This document shows, piece after piece, positions 50,705-61,200 of a stretch of DNA of 64,000 nt. Position 1 is the stretch's first letter, and each line of letters begins with the position of its first letter. A program made the position numbers and the translations under genes. Origin of the DNA: Thecamonas trahens ATCC 50062. Its lineage: Eukaryota; Apusozoa; Apusomonadida; Apusomonadidae. The notes beneath the pieces were generated by a model. The model saw nothing but the letters and a program-made list of their open reading frames with translations, made no database searches and was not told the DNA's origin. The DNA is taken from positions 73,722-137,721 of the forward strand of contig NW_013657667.1 in NCBI RefSeq assembly GCF_000142905.1, written 5' to 3'.

Positions 50705-51776
50705 ATGGCGGTGAACGACCAGTTCCGCATGGTCTGCCCTGTGGAGACCGTCGCTCCGCGGGTCCGATCGGCTCCCATCCCGGAGGCAGAGGCCATGGCC
50801 ACGTCAGGGTCTACTACATCCGGCGGAGCAAGCCAAAGTAGCAACAAGCACGGTGAGGGGAAGACCACAGAGGGCTCTGTCCCTGCTGCCAAACACCTGC
50901 TCACAGCAACAGCTGCGCGCGCAAAGGCCGCAGCCGCGGCTGCGGCCGAGGGCAACCGGGTCGACGGCCGCCACACCGCCGCCTTCCGCGACATCCGTAC
51001 GATAACCATGACAGGAAGCGATGGGGATGGGGGGGGGGGGGGGAGATGGGAAGAGACACAGACAGAGAGAGAGAGAGAGCCATACTCACGATCGATCTTG
51101 ATAATGTGGGCATACACGCGGGGGGGATGATGCAGACATGGCGCTGGGACTGGTGAGCCCGGCGGCAGGCTCGGCTTATGTGGAGCTCGGTGGGACCAAG
51201 GTGGTGGCTGCGGTGTACGGGCCGAAGCCTTCGTTTGATGCCCAGTTTACGGCGTCTGCCAACGTGGAGACCCACGTGTCGAGCGCTCCGTTTGCCGCTG
51301 CGGGCGAGCGGACGTCGTACGTGCCGTCGGATTCCGATGCCGAGGCCTCTCTGCTGGTGCAGGCTGCGCTGGCGGCGGCGGTCCGCCGCGATGCGTACCC
51401 CAAGTCGACCATCGAGGTCCGACTGCTGGTGCTGGAAGATGACGGCGCAACGACAGGCGCGTGCGTGTCGGCGGCGTCGCTCGCGCTGGCCCACGCCGGC
51501 ATCGAGATGTACGACCTTGCCGTCGGGGCGACCGTGGTCCAGCTTGGCGACGCGTTGCTGGTCGACCCGTCGCGGCCCGAGGAGGACGCTGCCCAAGGCG
51601 CGGTTGCCCTTGCGTACATGCCTGCTGTTGACGAGCTGTCGCAGTATGCACTGACCGGCCAGTTTGACCCTGCCACGCTTGCCACCGCCACCGAGTTGGC
51701 GCTCGACGCCGCACGCAAGTGGGCCGAGCTGATGCGGACCGTTCTCCGCGACTCGGTCACGGCCCAGTCCTCGTAG
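50705..51776 (+). CDS. Exosome RNase PH-like subunit (MTR3/RRP41 type), two exons
   Basis: Exons 50705-50996 and 51136-51776 give 310 residues. The splice joins RVDGRHTAAFRDI to HMALGLVSPAAGSAYVELGG, which aligns without gaps to RRP41/MTR3. Further core sequence is TKVVAAVYGPKP, the LLVLEDDGATTGACVSAASL strand and ALLVDPSRPEEDAAQGAVAL. These proteins form the RNase PH ring of the nuclear/cytoplasmic exosome, which threads RNA to Rrp44 and is itself catalytically dead in most eukaryotes. The N-terminal 85 residues are an Ala/Ser-rich extension. MTR3 (EXOSC6) and RRP41 (EXOSC4) cannot be separated confidently by eye; the long N-terminal extension favours MTR3. Confidence 0.85.
50997..51135 (+). 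other. Intron of the exosome subunit gene
   Basis: 139-bp phase 1 intron, GTACGA...GCAG, with a 15-base G run (51029-51043) and a GA repeat (51066-51081). Confidence 0.85.
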
Positions 51777-52751
51777 CTACGGCGGAAGGACAACAATCTC
51801 GGCCCGCGAGACCTGCCACTCGCCTAACTCGCCCGACGGCCGCACGCTCCGCCGCAGCCGCACCAGCCCCAGCCGCCCATCGCGGAGCGATCCCGGATTG
51901 AAGACAGGCACCATGCCGATGTGCCCCAGCCCCCACCCAGGATGTGTGTGCCCGTGCATGTTGACCGTCACAGCTGCTTGCATCTCCGGCCGCCGCAGTA
52001 GCCGCTCGAGCGCGCCCGAGCCCGTGAGCACCTCGCTCGCCGGCGGCGCACGCGGATACACCGTCGTCGAGCACCTGCTAGGTCCGCAGTGGGTGAGCAG
52101 CACAATCGAGGCCTTCTCGCTCGTACTCTTGCCCACCAACGGCCCCGCAACGCTTTCCAGCGCAGCCTCCAGCTGCTCCTCGGTCCACGGATACCCATCC
52201 CACACCTGTGCACCGTCGCCATCGAGCGCCGGCACCGAGCCGCCGCACCCGACCATGAGCAAGTCACGGGCGAGCGGAACGACCGAGAGATGAGCCGAGT
52301 GCGTGCCGTCAACAAGCTGCGGAGAGCTGCATCCCGGCTGGTGTGCTACCGGAGGATCGTGGTTGCCCGGAATCCACACCAGCGGCGCGTCGATGTTGGC
52401 GAGGATGTCGAGCAGCACCGCCACGTCGCCCTCGGCCGCCATCGCCGCCGCCGGCTGCTCCATCTCGGCCGTCTTGATGTTGGCCAGATCACCGAGGACA
52501 ACTACCACATCAGGCGCGACTCCGTTGTCCGCCACCCATGCCACCGCCCGGTGCGCTTGCGCCACCTCGCCGTGGACGTCCGACACCACCACCATCCTCA
52601 CCTCGTCGCCCGCTCGCGCCGCCTCGTCGGTCCACCCGACATACGCCGCCATGTTGCGCCTATTGCTGCTCGCCTCACCAACGCTGCCCACACTCACGTG
52701 CGCCTCTTCCTCTCTGCTTGTTCCAGCCGTACCGCCAGCTGCCTCGGCCAT
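51777..52751 (-). CDS. Calcineurin-like metallophosphoesterase
   Basis: 324 residues from the ATG at 52751; an ATG at 52652 (MAAYVGWTDEAARAG) is also possible. All metallophosphoesterase metal and catalytic motifs are present in order: VVVSDVHGE, VVVLGDLAN, WIPGNHDPP, LLTHCGP and NMHGHTHPG. The fold places two metal ions (usually Mn/Fe/Zn) for phosphomonoester or phosphodiester hydrolysis. The total length and the compact sequence after the last motif (FNPGSLRDGRLGLV) suggest a cytosolic stand-alone phosphoesterase. The substrate is unknown. The stop codon abuts that of the exosome gene, with no base between them. Confidence 0.88.
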   Translation of the reverse strand: MAEAAGGTAGTSREEEAHVSVGSVGEASSNRRNMAAYVGWTDEAARAGDEVRMVVVSDVHGEVAQAHRAVAWVADNGVAPDVVVVLGDLANIKTAEMEQPAAAMAAEGDVAVLLDILANIDAPLVWIPGNHDPPVAHQPGCSSPQLVDGTHSAHLSVVPLARDLLMVGCGGSVPALDGDGAQVWDGYPWTEEQLEAALESVAGPLVGKSTSEKASIVLLTHCGPSRCSTTVYPRAPPASEVLTGSGALERLLRRPEMQAAVTVNMHGHTHPGWGLGHIGMVPVFNPGSLRDGRLGLVRLRRSVRPSGELGEWQVSRAEIVVLPP

Positions 52752-52913
52752 GCCTCTTGTTCGCCTGCTACAGTCGACAGTCAAGTGGCTTGGAGCGCCG
52801 AGGAGGCCGCCGCCACCACCCCCACCTCCCGGAATGGCCTCGCGCACTGCGGCAGGGACATGGACGGTCAACCGATCATCATTTATCGTCTCTGCACGAC
52901 CATGGCATGGCGA

Positions 52914-54112
52914 TCAGTACGACGGCGCCGGGGCCTGGTAGAAGCCTGGCGGCGGCGGGGCGCCCTGCGGCTGGCCATACGGCTGCGGCTGCGAGCCGTA
53001 CTGTGGCTGCGGCTGGGCGTAAGGCTGCTGGCCGTACGGCGCAGGCTGGGCCTGGGCGTACGGGGCGGCACCGCCGCGGTTGCCGACAGCCTGATACGAC
53101 TTGCCGCCGTTACGGGTGCGGAGCCAGTTGGCGACAAACCAGAGAGAGCCGTAGACGCCGCAGCAGAAGAAGCCACCGATGGCAAAGAAGACAATGGCGA
53201 GGAGGAGGAGCGCAGCGCGCGAGAGGCCAAAGTTGAACGTACCGTCGGTGATGTGGCCGAGCGCAATGTATGGGTCGTCCTTGTTGCGGATGACAACCGG
53301 AACCGAGGAGAACGAAGCCGAGCCGGTCGAGAGGACCGAGACCTCGTAGTCGGTGCAGATTGCGCGCTGCTGCCGGGTGTATGCCAGGCAGGGGAAGCAC
53401 CCGTTGCCGCCAAACTCACCCGAGACCGCGTACTGCGACGACGAGTCGAGCGTGACCTTGAGGCAGACCTGGGACATGTACGCCACAAACCGGCACTCCG
53501 AGCCGGTCCACGAGCCACCGTCGTCCTGGCACACCTGCGAGCACGACGGGCTGTTGTTGTTGCTGCTCGAGCTGCTCGACCGAGTCGACGAGCCCGACGT
53601 GCTCGTCGTCGAGCACGTTTGCGAGAGCTGCGACGGGCTCTTGGTCGTCGACTGCTTGGTCGTGATCACCGTGTTGAGCGTCTTGGATGGCGAGCCCTGC
53701 TGCGTCGCCTGAACGCTCCACGAGTACGTGCCCGAGCTGTCCGACGGCACTGGAGCATCCAGCCCGGTCGTGGTGTACTTGAGCGCCGTGTATGTGTGCA
53801 AGCCCTTGGTGTCCGAGTCACGGATCGGATCGGCAGATGTGTCGGCCGAGAACGTGCCCGAGACTCCGCTCGGCGGGTCCAAGTTGACAAACGTGGCCTG
53901 CTCGAACGAGGTCCGCACGCCCGTGTTCCACGTGTCGACCGCCGCGTTGTACTTCTTCACCTGATCCGCCCGCGAGTTGGCCGCTGCTGCCGCCAGGAAG
54001 ATGACCGCCACCAGCAGCAGAATCGGCCCGATGCACAGGCAGCAGCACGCGCAGCCGAGAATGTGCCGGCCCATCTCCAGCAGATCGCGGTAGAGCGAAA
54101 AGATGAACGAGC
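52914..54112 (-). CDS. Two-span membrane protein with Cys-rich loop and Tyr/Pro/Gln tail (5' exon not identified)
   Basis: About 398 residues seen. The open frame extends to 54128 only through a GTG, and there is an acceptor (GGGGGGGATAG, 54113-54123) just before GCTCGTTCATC, so the start codon must lie in an upstream exon ending in phase 1, not securely placed. A first span (CIGPILLLVAVIFLAAAAAN) preceded by a CACCCLC cluster, probably palmitoylated, is followed by a Ser/Thr-rich lumenal loop with at least eight cysteines (SCSQVCQDD, GNGCFPCLAYT, AICTDY). A second span (ALLLLAIVFFAIGGFFCCGV) and a cytosolic tail of YGQQPYAQPQPQYG-type repeats follow. Proteins with this layout are common in protists. 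Function unknown. Confidence 0.7.
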
Positions 54113-54990
54113 CTATCCCCCCCGCCACATCCCATCCATTCCAGTCCGTCCCAGCCCATCTCTACCATGAGTTCCCCTCCTGTCGTCGTCCTTGCCTCCC
54201 CACAGCCATATCGTTTGCTTTGGAAGAAAAAAGTCGAACCGCCCGGAAAAAGGCTGCACGCCCACAAGCGGAGCCCCTCCTTGGCCACCTGCTACAAAGA
54301 GCAGAGAGACAGCAGGAGCCTCTTTGACTCTTCACCACCCACCCATTTGTCCCCATCCCATCCTCTCCCTGCCGCTCCTCTCCTCACAAAGGTCCACGGC
54401 CATCCCCACCCACCATCCGCACACGGGTCTGTCGCACATGCAACAGCGCCGCCATCCTGCAGGCCACCACCACCACCACCACCACCACCACCACCACCAC
54501 CACCGCCACCACCGCAGTCCGTACCCTTGCCCTCACCACGGGCTTCACCCTTGCCCTTGCCCAGACCCTTGCCAAGACCCATGTTTGTTGACAACGCAGG
54601 GAGAAGTGTGCCCTCCCCCAACCCGCCTCCATCACCCCCCCCCCCCCCCCCCCCCTCGTCCCCTCCATNNNNNNNNNNNNNNNNNNNNNNNNNNNNNNNN
54701 NNNNNNNNNNNNNNNNNNNNNNNNNNNNNNNNNNNNNNNNNNNNNNNNNNNNNNNNNNNNNNNNNNNNNNNNNNNNNNNNNNNNNNNNNNNNNNNNNNNN
54801 NNNNNNNNNNNNNNNNNNNNNNNNNNNNNNNNNNNNNNNNNNNNNNNNNNGCAGTCCCCCCCCCCCCCTCCGTCCCCTCCCCTCCCCTCCCCTTCCCAAG
54901 GCAGTGACAGCTGCAACCAAATCCGCTAACCAGCCAACAGCTGCCAACCACCAAACTACTCCCGCGAGCCACGACACCCGACTCGGCGCC
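54113..54990. other. Intergenic/5' exon region with CAC repeat and assembly gap
   Basis: Should contain the missing 5' exon of the minus-strand membrane protein and the promoter of EFHC1. It holds a CCA repeat (54462-54510), a CCCTTGCC tract (54525-54575) and C runs on both sides of the gap. A minus-strand ATG at 54403 followed by a GTGAGG donor in phase 1 is one candidate exon 1 but is unproven. Confidence 0.5.
54669..54850. other. Assembly gap (182 N)
   Basis: Run of N flanked on both sides by plus-strand C runs (about 54637-54654 and 54855-54867), so the missing sequence is probably another homopolymer-rich tract. Confidence 0.97.
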
Positions 54991-57031
54991 ATGAGCCTCC
55001 CGTTCCTTCCGGGCAACACGTTCAACGACCCTTGCCGCCAGTCGTACGCACGGTCACAGACGCTTCAGTACAACAACGGATATGCTGTCCCTGCCACCCT
55101 CGGCACCACTCCTGCTGCTATGGGGCTGGATGACGATGCTCTCGAGTCTTACGCAGGCTCTGACCCCAGTACGTGCCTCACAGCCGTTGGTGGCCAATGC
55201 CGTGTCTGGGTGACCTGCCCCGCAATGCCGCTGGCCACCGCCTGCCACCAAACGGTCCCCTCCCCAGCACCCTCCCGCCCAAATTTAGTACCACCCGCCC
55301 ACACCTACCACAGCCATACCTACTGCCACAGCCATCCCTTCCACCTTCCACCCCCCCCCCACCCAGTCTGCCACTAACTTACCCACCCCCCCTCCCTTTT
55401 GTTCATATCCTCTTGATGCCGTAGTGCTGACCTACGGGGCTGACTTTGCCGCCACTCGCAAGGCCGCCCAGGTTCAGCCGTTTGTGCCGGCCTACGTCAA
55501 GCTCGACAAGGTCGTCCTTCGTTTCGGTGCCTACTTTCAGGAGGCCGTGCCCGAGTCGCCGGACGAGACGTATCGTGTCCGGCGAGTCACTCTCTCAGTT
55601 TTTGTGGAGGACGACTCGGTTCAGATCGATGAGGCCAAGACGCCCAACTCGGGCCTGGTCCAGGGTGTCCTGCTCAAGCGCCAACTGGTGCCCAAGCCCG
55701 ACGGCTCGCTCTACACCCTCGACGACTTTAACGTCGGCCTCCTTGTGCCCATCTACGGCCGCACGTACAAGATCACCTCGGCCGATGACTACACTCGCAA
55801 GTTCCTCGCCGAGCGCGGCGTCGCTGTTGCCGACGATCTCCCGCAGCCGCGCAACCCGTACGACGACAAGCGTGCCGCCGCCGCCGCCCTCGTCCACACC
55901 CATACACCTGACATTGAGAACGACAAGCTCGCCAAGTTCCTCGCTCACGACCGCCAGGTCCTTCGTTTCTTCTGTGTCTGGGACGACCGCGACAAGTACT
56001 CCAAGCAGCTCCGCCCGTTCAATGTCCACTTCTTCCTCGCCGACGACACCGTCGAGGTTCGCGAAGTCCGCACCAACAACGACGGCCGCGATCCATTCCC
56101 ACTCCTCCTCAACCGCAACAAGCTTCCCATCCACCACGACAAGCTGCCGGCGCCCGGCGACCCGCCGCCAGCCTTCTACAACGCGCGCGACTTTTTCATC
56201 GGCATGACTCTCAACGTCTTTGGCCGCCCTTTCCTCGTCTACGACTGCGACGGCTTTACGCGCAAGTTTTACGCAGACGTCTTTGGCCGCGCCATGGAGC
56301 CCATCACTCTCACCCAGTCGGCCCCGCCGCCGCCCGTCGTCGAAGTCCCGCCACACACCGGGTTCGGCACGCAAGCAGACTCGCTCGGCTCCGTCAACCG
56401 CCTGGCCCCGGCCCCGCCCCGCCGCGACTACGTCAAGCTTGCCAAGAACGAGGGTAAGGTCCTCCGCTTTGAGGCCTCCATGATCACCACCGCCACTGTC
56501 GACCTTAACCGCAAGTTCATCGTCTCCTACTTTCTGGCAGACGACACCATGTCTGTCTTTGAGCCTCCCGTCCGCAACTCGGGCATCCTCGGCGGCAAGT
56601 TCCTTGACCGCACCCGCTGCACCTACCCAGGCACAGACACCGTCTACGAGCCGCAGGACCTGTACATCGGTGCCACTGTCGACCTCTACGGCCACAAGTT
56701 TGTCCTCACAAACGCCGACGAGTACGCACTCTCCTACATGGAGCAGCGTCCGCACCTCTACCCGCGCGCAAACATCCAGCTCATCAAGGCCAAGCTTGCC
56801 TCGGGCCTCGACGACTTTGTCAACGCTGCCACCATTCACGCCTCGGCCTCTCCCGACGGCCTCGTCTCCGCTGACGAGTTCCAGGACGCCTGCTTTGCCA
56901 CCGGCGTGCCCGACCTTGTTGGCCACGAGGTCCTCTCGCTCATGCGCGCCATCGACTCGGACGCCTCGGGCCGCTTTGACATCATGGCTCTTGTCGACGA
57001 GCTCTCGGCCTCCTCTTCGCGTGCCGATTGA
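54991..57031 (+). CDS. EFHC1: EFHC1/RIB72-like DM10 protein, two exons
   Basis: Exons 54991-55168 and 55425-57031 give 594 residues (human EFHC1 about 640). Exon 1 encodes SLPFLPGNTFNDPCRQSYAR and RSQTLQYNNGYAV, conserved in EFHC1/2. After the join (DPMLTYGADF) come three DM10 domains at about 85-190 (FGAYFQEAVPESPDETYRVR), 225-340 (KFLAHDRQVLRFFCVWDDRD, VREVRTNNDGRDPFPLLLNR) and 395-505 (VSYFLADDTMSVFEPPVRNS, DLYIGATVDLYGHKF). A C-terminal EF-hand-like region (SPDGLVSADEFQDAC) ends it. RIB72/EFHC proteins are inner proteins of axonemal doublet microtubules that bind the A-tubule protofilament ribbon and stabilise beating cilia. Confidence 0.95.
55169..55424 (+). other. Intron of EFHC1
   Basis: 256-bp phase 1 intron, GTACGT...GTAG. 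Unlike the others its sense strand is C/T-rich (C runs at 55350-55361 and 55385-55392) with a branch-point-like CCACTAACTT at 55371-55380. Confidence 0.85.
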
Positions 57032-57081
57032 TCCATTGAACTTGCGCCAGTCTGCCTTCACCTCATCCCTGACGTTGCCAT

Positions 57082-57762
57082 TTACTCGTCATCATCATCG
57101 TCAAAGTCGCTCTCGTCGTCGTCGTCTCCACCCGCCACACTGGCCTTCATCACGTCCTCGAACCGCGGCGTCGTCACGCTCGGCGACGCCAGCGCCACCC
57201 CGCTTCCGCTTCCGCTTGTCGGAATCGGGAGTGGCAGCGGCAGCGGCGCAGTGCCTCCAGCTGTCGGCACCGGAACCGGGACCGGGACCGGAACTGGCCC
57301 TGCTGCAGACCCCTCGCCGGAGAGAGCCTTCTGCATCTTGACCGGCCGCGCCTCCTCGCTCTCGGAAGCCTTGCGCTTGCTTCCGGACGTGGATTCCGCC
57401 TTGACTCCTGCCTCTGCGCCGGAAGCCTCATGTCTCTTCCGCGCCGCCGCCTTGCTCGCCCGCTTGGCTGCCCGTGCCTCCTTGGCCTGCGCCTTGGCCA
57501 TCTCCTCTGCATCCGCCTCGTCGTCTACATCAGGCGCGCCTTCGACTGTACTCTGGAGAAAGTCGAGAAGCGGACGATCTGCCACCATGGCCTTGACATG
57601 TGACGGCTTGATAAATGCTAGGCCCTTCGCACGAGCCCTCCGCCCCAGCGACTGGACCAGATCGTCGAGGAAGAACTCGATGGCCTTGGAGATGATGAAC
57701 GATGCCTCGGGTGCCACACGCCCCACCTCAGGATCAGACTGAATGATGGCCTTGATACGCGC
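57082..57762 (-). CDS. DRAP1: NC2-alpha/DRAP1-like histone-fold repressor (5' exon not identified)
   Basis: 226 residues from the acceptor (GAACAG/GCGCGTATC, exon from 57762, phase 0). The open frame upstream runs into a CA microsatellite and is not coding. The histone fold is ARIKAIIQSDPEVGRVAPEA, then SFIISKAIEFFLDDLVQSL and IKPSHVKAMV, as in NC2-alpha, the partner of NC2-beta that binds TBP on DNA and blocks TFIIA/TFIIB. A Lys/Ala-rich segment, a Pro-Val repeat (GPVPVPVPVPVP) and a very acidic end (DDDDESDFDDDDDE) follow. The missing first exon should be only a few residues before ARIK. CHRAC/POLE4-type relatives are less likely given the QSDPEVGRVA sequence and acidic tail. Confidence 0.8.
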   Translation of the reverse strand, partial: ARIKAIIQSDPEVGRVAPEASFIISKAIEFFLDDLVQSLGRRARAKGLAFIKPSHVKAMVADRPLLDFLQSTVEGAPDVDDEADAEEMAKAQAKEARAAKRASKAAARKRHEASGAEAGVKAESTSGSKRKASESEEARPVKMQKALSGEGSAAGPVPVPVPVPVPTAGGTAPLPLPLPIPTSGSGSGVALASPSVTTPRFEDVMKASVAGGDDDDESDFDDDDDE

Positions 57763-57916
57763 CTGTTCGTTTTCCCGCCAGCCACCCCCCACGTCCACGC
57801 ACCACGCACCAGCCCCCATGCCCCGCCCCACAAACAGCTCGTCAGTCGCTTTTGCCTGTTGCACTCGCGAGCAGCGTCGGTCCCGTTGCCTTTGCCTAGC
57901 TGCCACTTCCCCTACC

Positions 57917-57958
<42 letters not shown>

Positions 57959-58219
57959 ACATACCCGAGGGAACCGACATGCAAACCGCTTGTTGGGTGC
58001 CATGCCGCCAACAGGGGAGAGTTGCGTGTCTACTGCTGCCTGCTGCCTGCCGCCCGCCCCTCACACCTCGTCGCTCGCTCTCTGTCGCTCGCACCCCGTC
58101 AGCATCAGCGTTAGCCATCAGCCTGCTCACTCGAACTCTACCCGCCGTCTCTCTTGGCCGGACGGCCTCAGCATCACACACATTCCACATCTTTGCCTCA
58201 GCTCGCAGCGCCAGGGCTG
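57763..58219. repeat. Upstream region of NC2-alpha with (CA)n microsatellite
   Basis: Contains (CA)18 at about 57917-57953, and the intron 3' end and probably the short first exon of the NC2-alpha gene. Several ATG-GT combinations exist but none is decisive (for example the ATG at 58116 followed by ACGGGGTGCGAG). The next gene on the same strand ends at 58220. Confidence 0.5.
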
Positions 58220-61200
58220 TTACTCGATCGCTTCGCCGTGCAACCGAGCAAGCGCAGCCTGTCGCGCGGCAGCAAGCGCAGCACGCAGATTGCGGCCTTG
58301 GAGCTGGCGGACGACGCCAAAGAGCTCAATGAGAGCGGCATAGAGACTGTCCGCTCCGCCGGACTTGGCAAAATCAAGCAAGACATCGGGCGCCGGACGG
58401 GCACACAGTGCAAGCGCCATCGGCTTAAAGAGTAGCCACTCATCCGACCGTGGGTTGATGCCGCCGACTGCTTGGGCCACAACTCTTCCCGACGTCCACC
58501 ACGAGCCATGCAGCCAGCTGGCATGCAGCGCGCCGACGGCCCTACAGCTCGACGGTGCGCTCAGCGCATGAACAAGCGCCTCATGCGGCACATGCTGGAG
58601 CACACTCGCCACTGCCCGTGCGATCCGCTCGCAGCCAGAGACTGCGCCTGCGCGCGCCAGCGCGCACAGGGCGTCCTCATCCAGCGCAGCTGCCCATCTG
58701 GCTGCCGAAAGACCCTCGACCATCATCACCACAGCGCCGGCGAGCCCTCGCTCGGCAGCAAGAATCAGCGGGTACCGGCCACACGGACCGGGCTCCATGT
58801 ACTCGGCGCCATCGCGAAGGAGAGCCTCGGCCAGAGCGTCTGCCTCGGCGACCACTCCGGCGTCACGGACTCGCCGCGCGTCAAGTGCGTCGAGGAGCCG
58901 GAGCAGGCTGGTGATCTGTTGCCCACTCTCAGTCACATAGTGGCTGTTGACAGGCACTCCGCGGTCAAGCAGTGTGCGTGCAATGCCGAGATGCAGCTCG
59001 CCCAGTGCGTGGTGGAGTGGCGAGTGCGTCGCTGTCCACGCACCAGAGAGCTTCGGCTCGGTGACAGCATGCCGTGACGACCACGGTCTGCGCTTCGCCG
59101 ACCAGTACGTCCTACTGCCAAAGCGTTGACCACAGACTGGCTGTGAATCCTCCAAAGAGCGTGCAAACGCTCCAAGGGTCTCGCCCGAGAGCACGCCCGT
59201 ACCACGCAGTCCGAGCATGGCTCGGAGCAACACACCAGCCGCGGTGGTCGACGAACCCAGCAGCGCTCCGTTGAGTGGACAGAGCAAGGCATCCACCGGA
59301 TCACCATGGACCCGCGAACGGTCGGCACCTGCTGCAAGCAGCAGCTGCACACTCTCCAGGTGCCCATTGCGCGCTGCCACGTACAGAGGCGTCACGCCTG
59401 CCACGGCGCCGCCCGGTCCAGACTGGACCCGAACCACAGGCGACGTCGCGCACCCTCCGCTCAGCAGCAGCTCGAGCACTTTGGCATCGTTGCGTCGCGC
59501 CGCCTCGTGCATGACCCCCCAGCCCGAGCCCGCCGCCATGTCACATCCTGACATGTACATGCGGTACGCACGCAGCATCCGAGCTGGCGCTGCCAGCACA
59601 GCCACTGACAACGAGAGCCGAGAGAGCGTTGACGCAATCTTGTAATCCTTGCTCCCGCCACCACCCTCCACCATGACCTCACCCCGCGGCTCGGCCAAGG
59701 CCATAAATGGGCCACTTGCGACGGCTCGCCGATGTATAATCTCGATGCCAGCGCGTGCATCAGGCATGATGCCGTTGGCAAAGAGCGCCGCCGCCGCCAG
59801 CTCGTTCCCGCTCGTCACCGCCAACCAGTGCCAGTCGACCACCACCTTGCTCCCACGCTGCCAGAACACATGGCGTGCACCCCACTGCGAGGAAGTGAAC
59901 CCGGCCAGCACTGCCTCGACATCGTGGGCGGTACCGTACCGCAGGAAGAAGTACATCGGTGGCGGGATCGACGACGCTGTAATCGCACCGCTCTCGCACA
60001 CCGGTGGAACAGAGAGCGAGACCAGGCGACGGAGGACTTCGAGCCCCGCAAGCGCGTTCTTCCCCTTAAACTGTGATCGCGCCAGACAATCACACACCCG
60101 CTGAGTCACTGTCCATGAGTTGGAGCGCAGGAACGCGAGCAGATCTGGTCCAGCCTCGTCGTCCTCGCGCTCGGGCGCCACAACCAGATCGCGCAGGACG
60201 TCACCGCTCAGCTCGCCGCTCTCAAGCACCAGCAGGAGCGAGCGCATCGAGCCCGCTGTCGCCGCCACATGCGCCGCGTTGGTGCTCACCACGTACGAGC
60301 CACTTAGGGGGACGTCGTCGCCGAGGACGTCGACCCGGAACAAATGCGTGGAAATCGGGCCAATCACACTCACGCTCATCTTGTGAACAAGGAACTTGAC
60401 CAGAGCGTAGCGGTCGAACCAGGCCGCAAGCGCGAGGGTTACAAAGCTTGGCTCGGCGCCCGCCGCTAGCAGCTGTTTCACAACCTGGACGTGGCCTCGA
60501 AGCGTTGCCATGTTGAGCGCCGAGTCCAGATATGGCTCCAGCTCAATCCGTTCCACATCGCGCAGCAGGAGCCGCACAAGGTCCGACGAGCCACTGGCTG
60601 CCGCCGCGCTGAGGACCGAGAAGCCGCCAAAAGCCGAGCCGATGGCAGCCTCCAAGAGAGTAGGCCTCGACCCAGCCAGCGACGCCTTCCGCCGCCGGTT
60701 CCAGTGCCCACCGTACAGCTGCCAGTGGGTCTCGACCCTTTCGGCCAGAGCAGGCGTTACATCGCCAAAGGCCAGTAGCCGGAAGAGCCCCTCTACAGCC
60801 GCCACCGGCGCAAACCAGGTTGCACCGAACGGAGGCGTGTACTCGCGCCAGAACACACGTGGCGGCGTTGTCGCCATCACTGAGCACACCCAGCCTGCCT
60901 CGCCGCGCCCAGCCAGATCGAGGACCAGGGGCACACCGCCAGGCGTGGTATAGTCCATGACATGCTCGCCGCACGCTGCCACAATGCTCAGCAGCTCCTC
61001 CGCCAGCTGCAGCGGTGCATTGGCCGCTGCAAGCATGCCCAGGAATGTGACCTTGCCAAACAGCGACTGGACATGCATCGCTGCGACAGCGTCAAAGGTA
61101 GGCAAGCTCATCATAAGCTCCAGACTTGGCCACACATGCTTAATCACAAGCCGCGTGACAAGTGCAGGCGACGGCGCCTTGACATCGACCAGCCCCATCC

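Noticed and set aside
52089..54170. 693-codon plus-strand open frame
   Set aside because: It lies antisense to the metallophosphoesterase and the two-span membrane protein; Arg/His-rich composition is typical of shadow frames in GC-rich DNA.
57763..58011. N-terminal extension of NC2-alpha rich in Val-Cys
   Set aside because: It translates the (CA)n microsatellite and intron sequence before a good acceptor.
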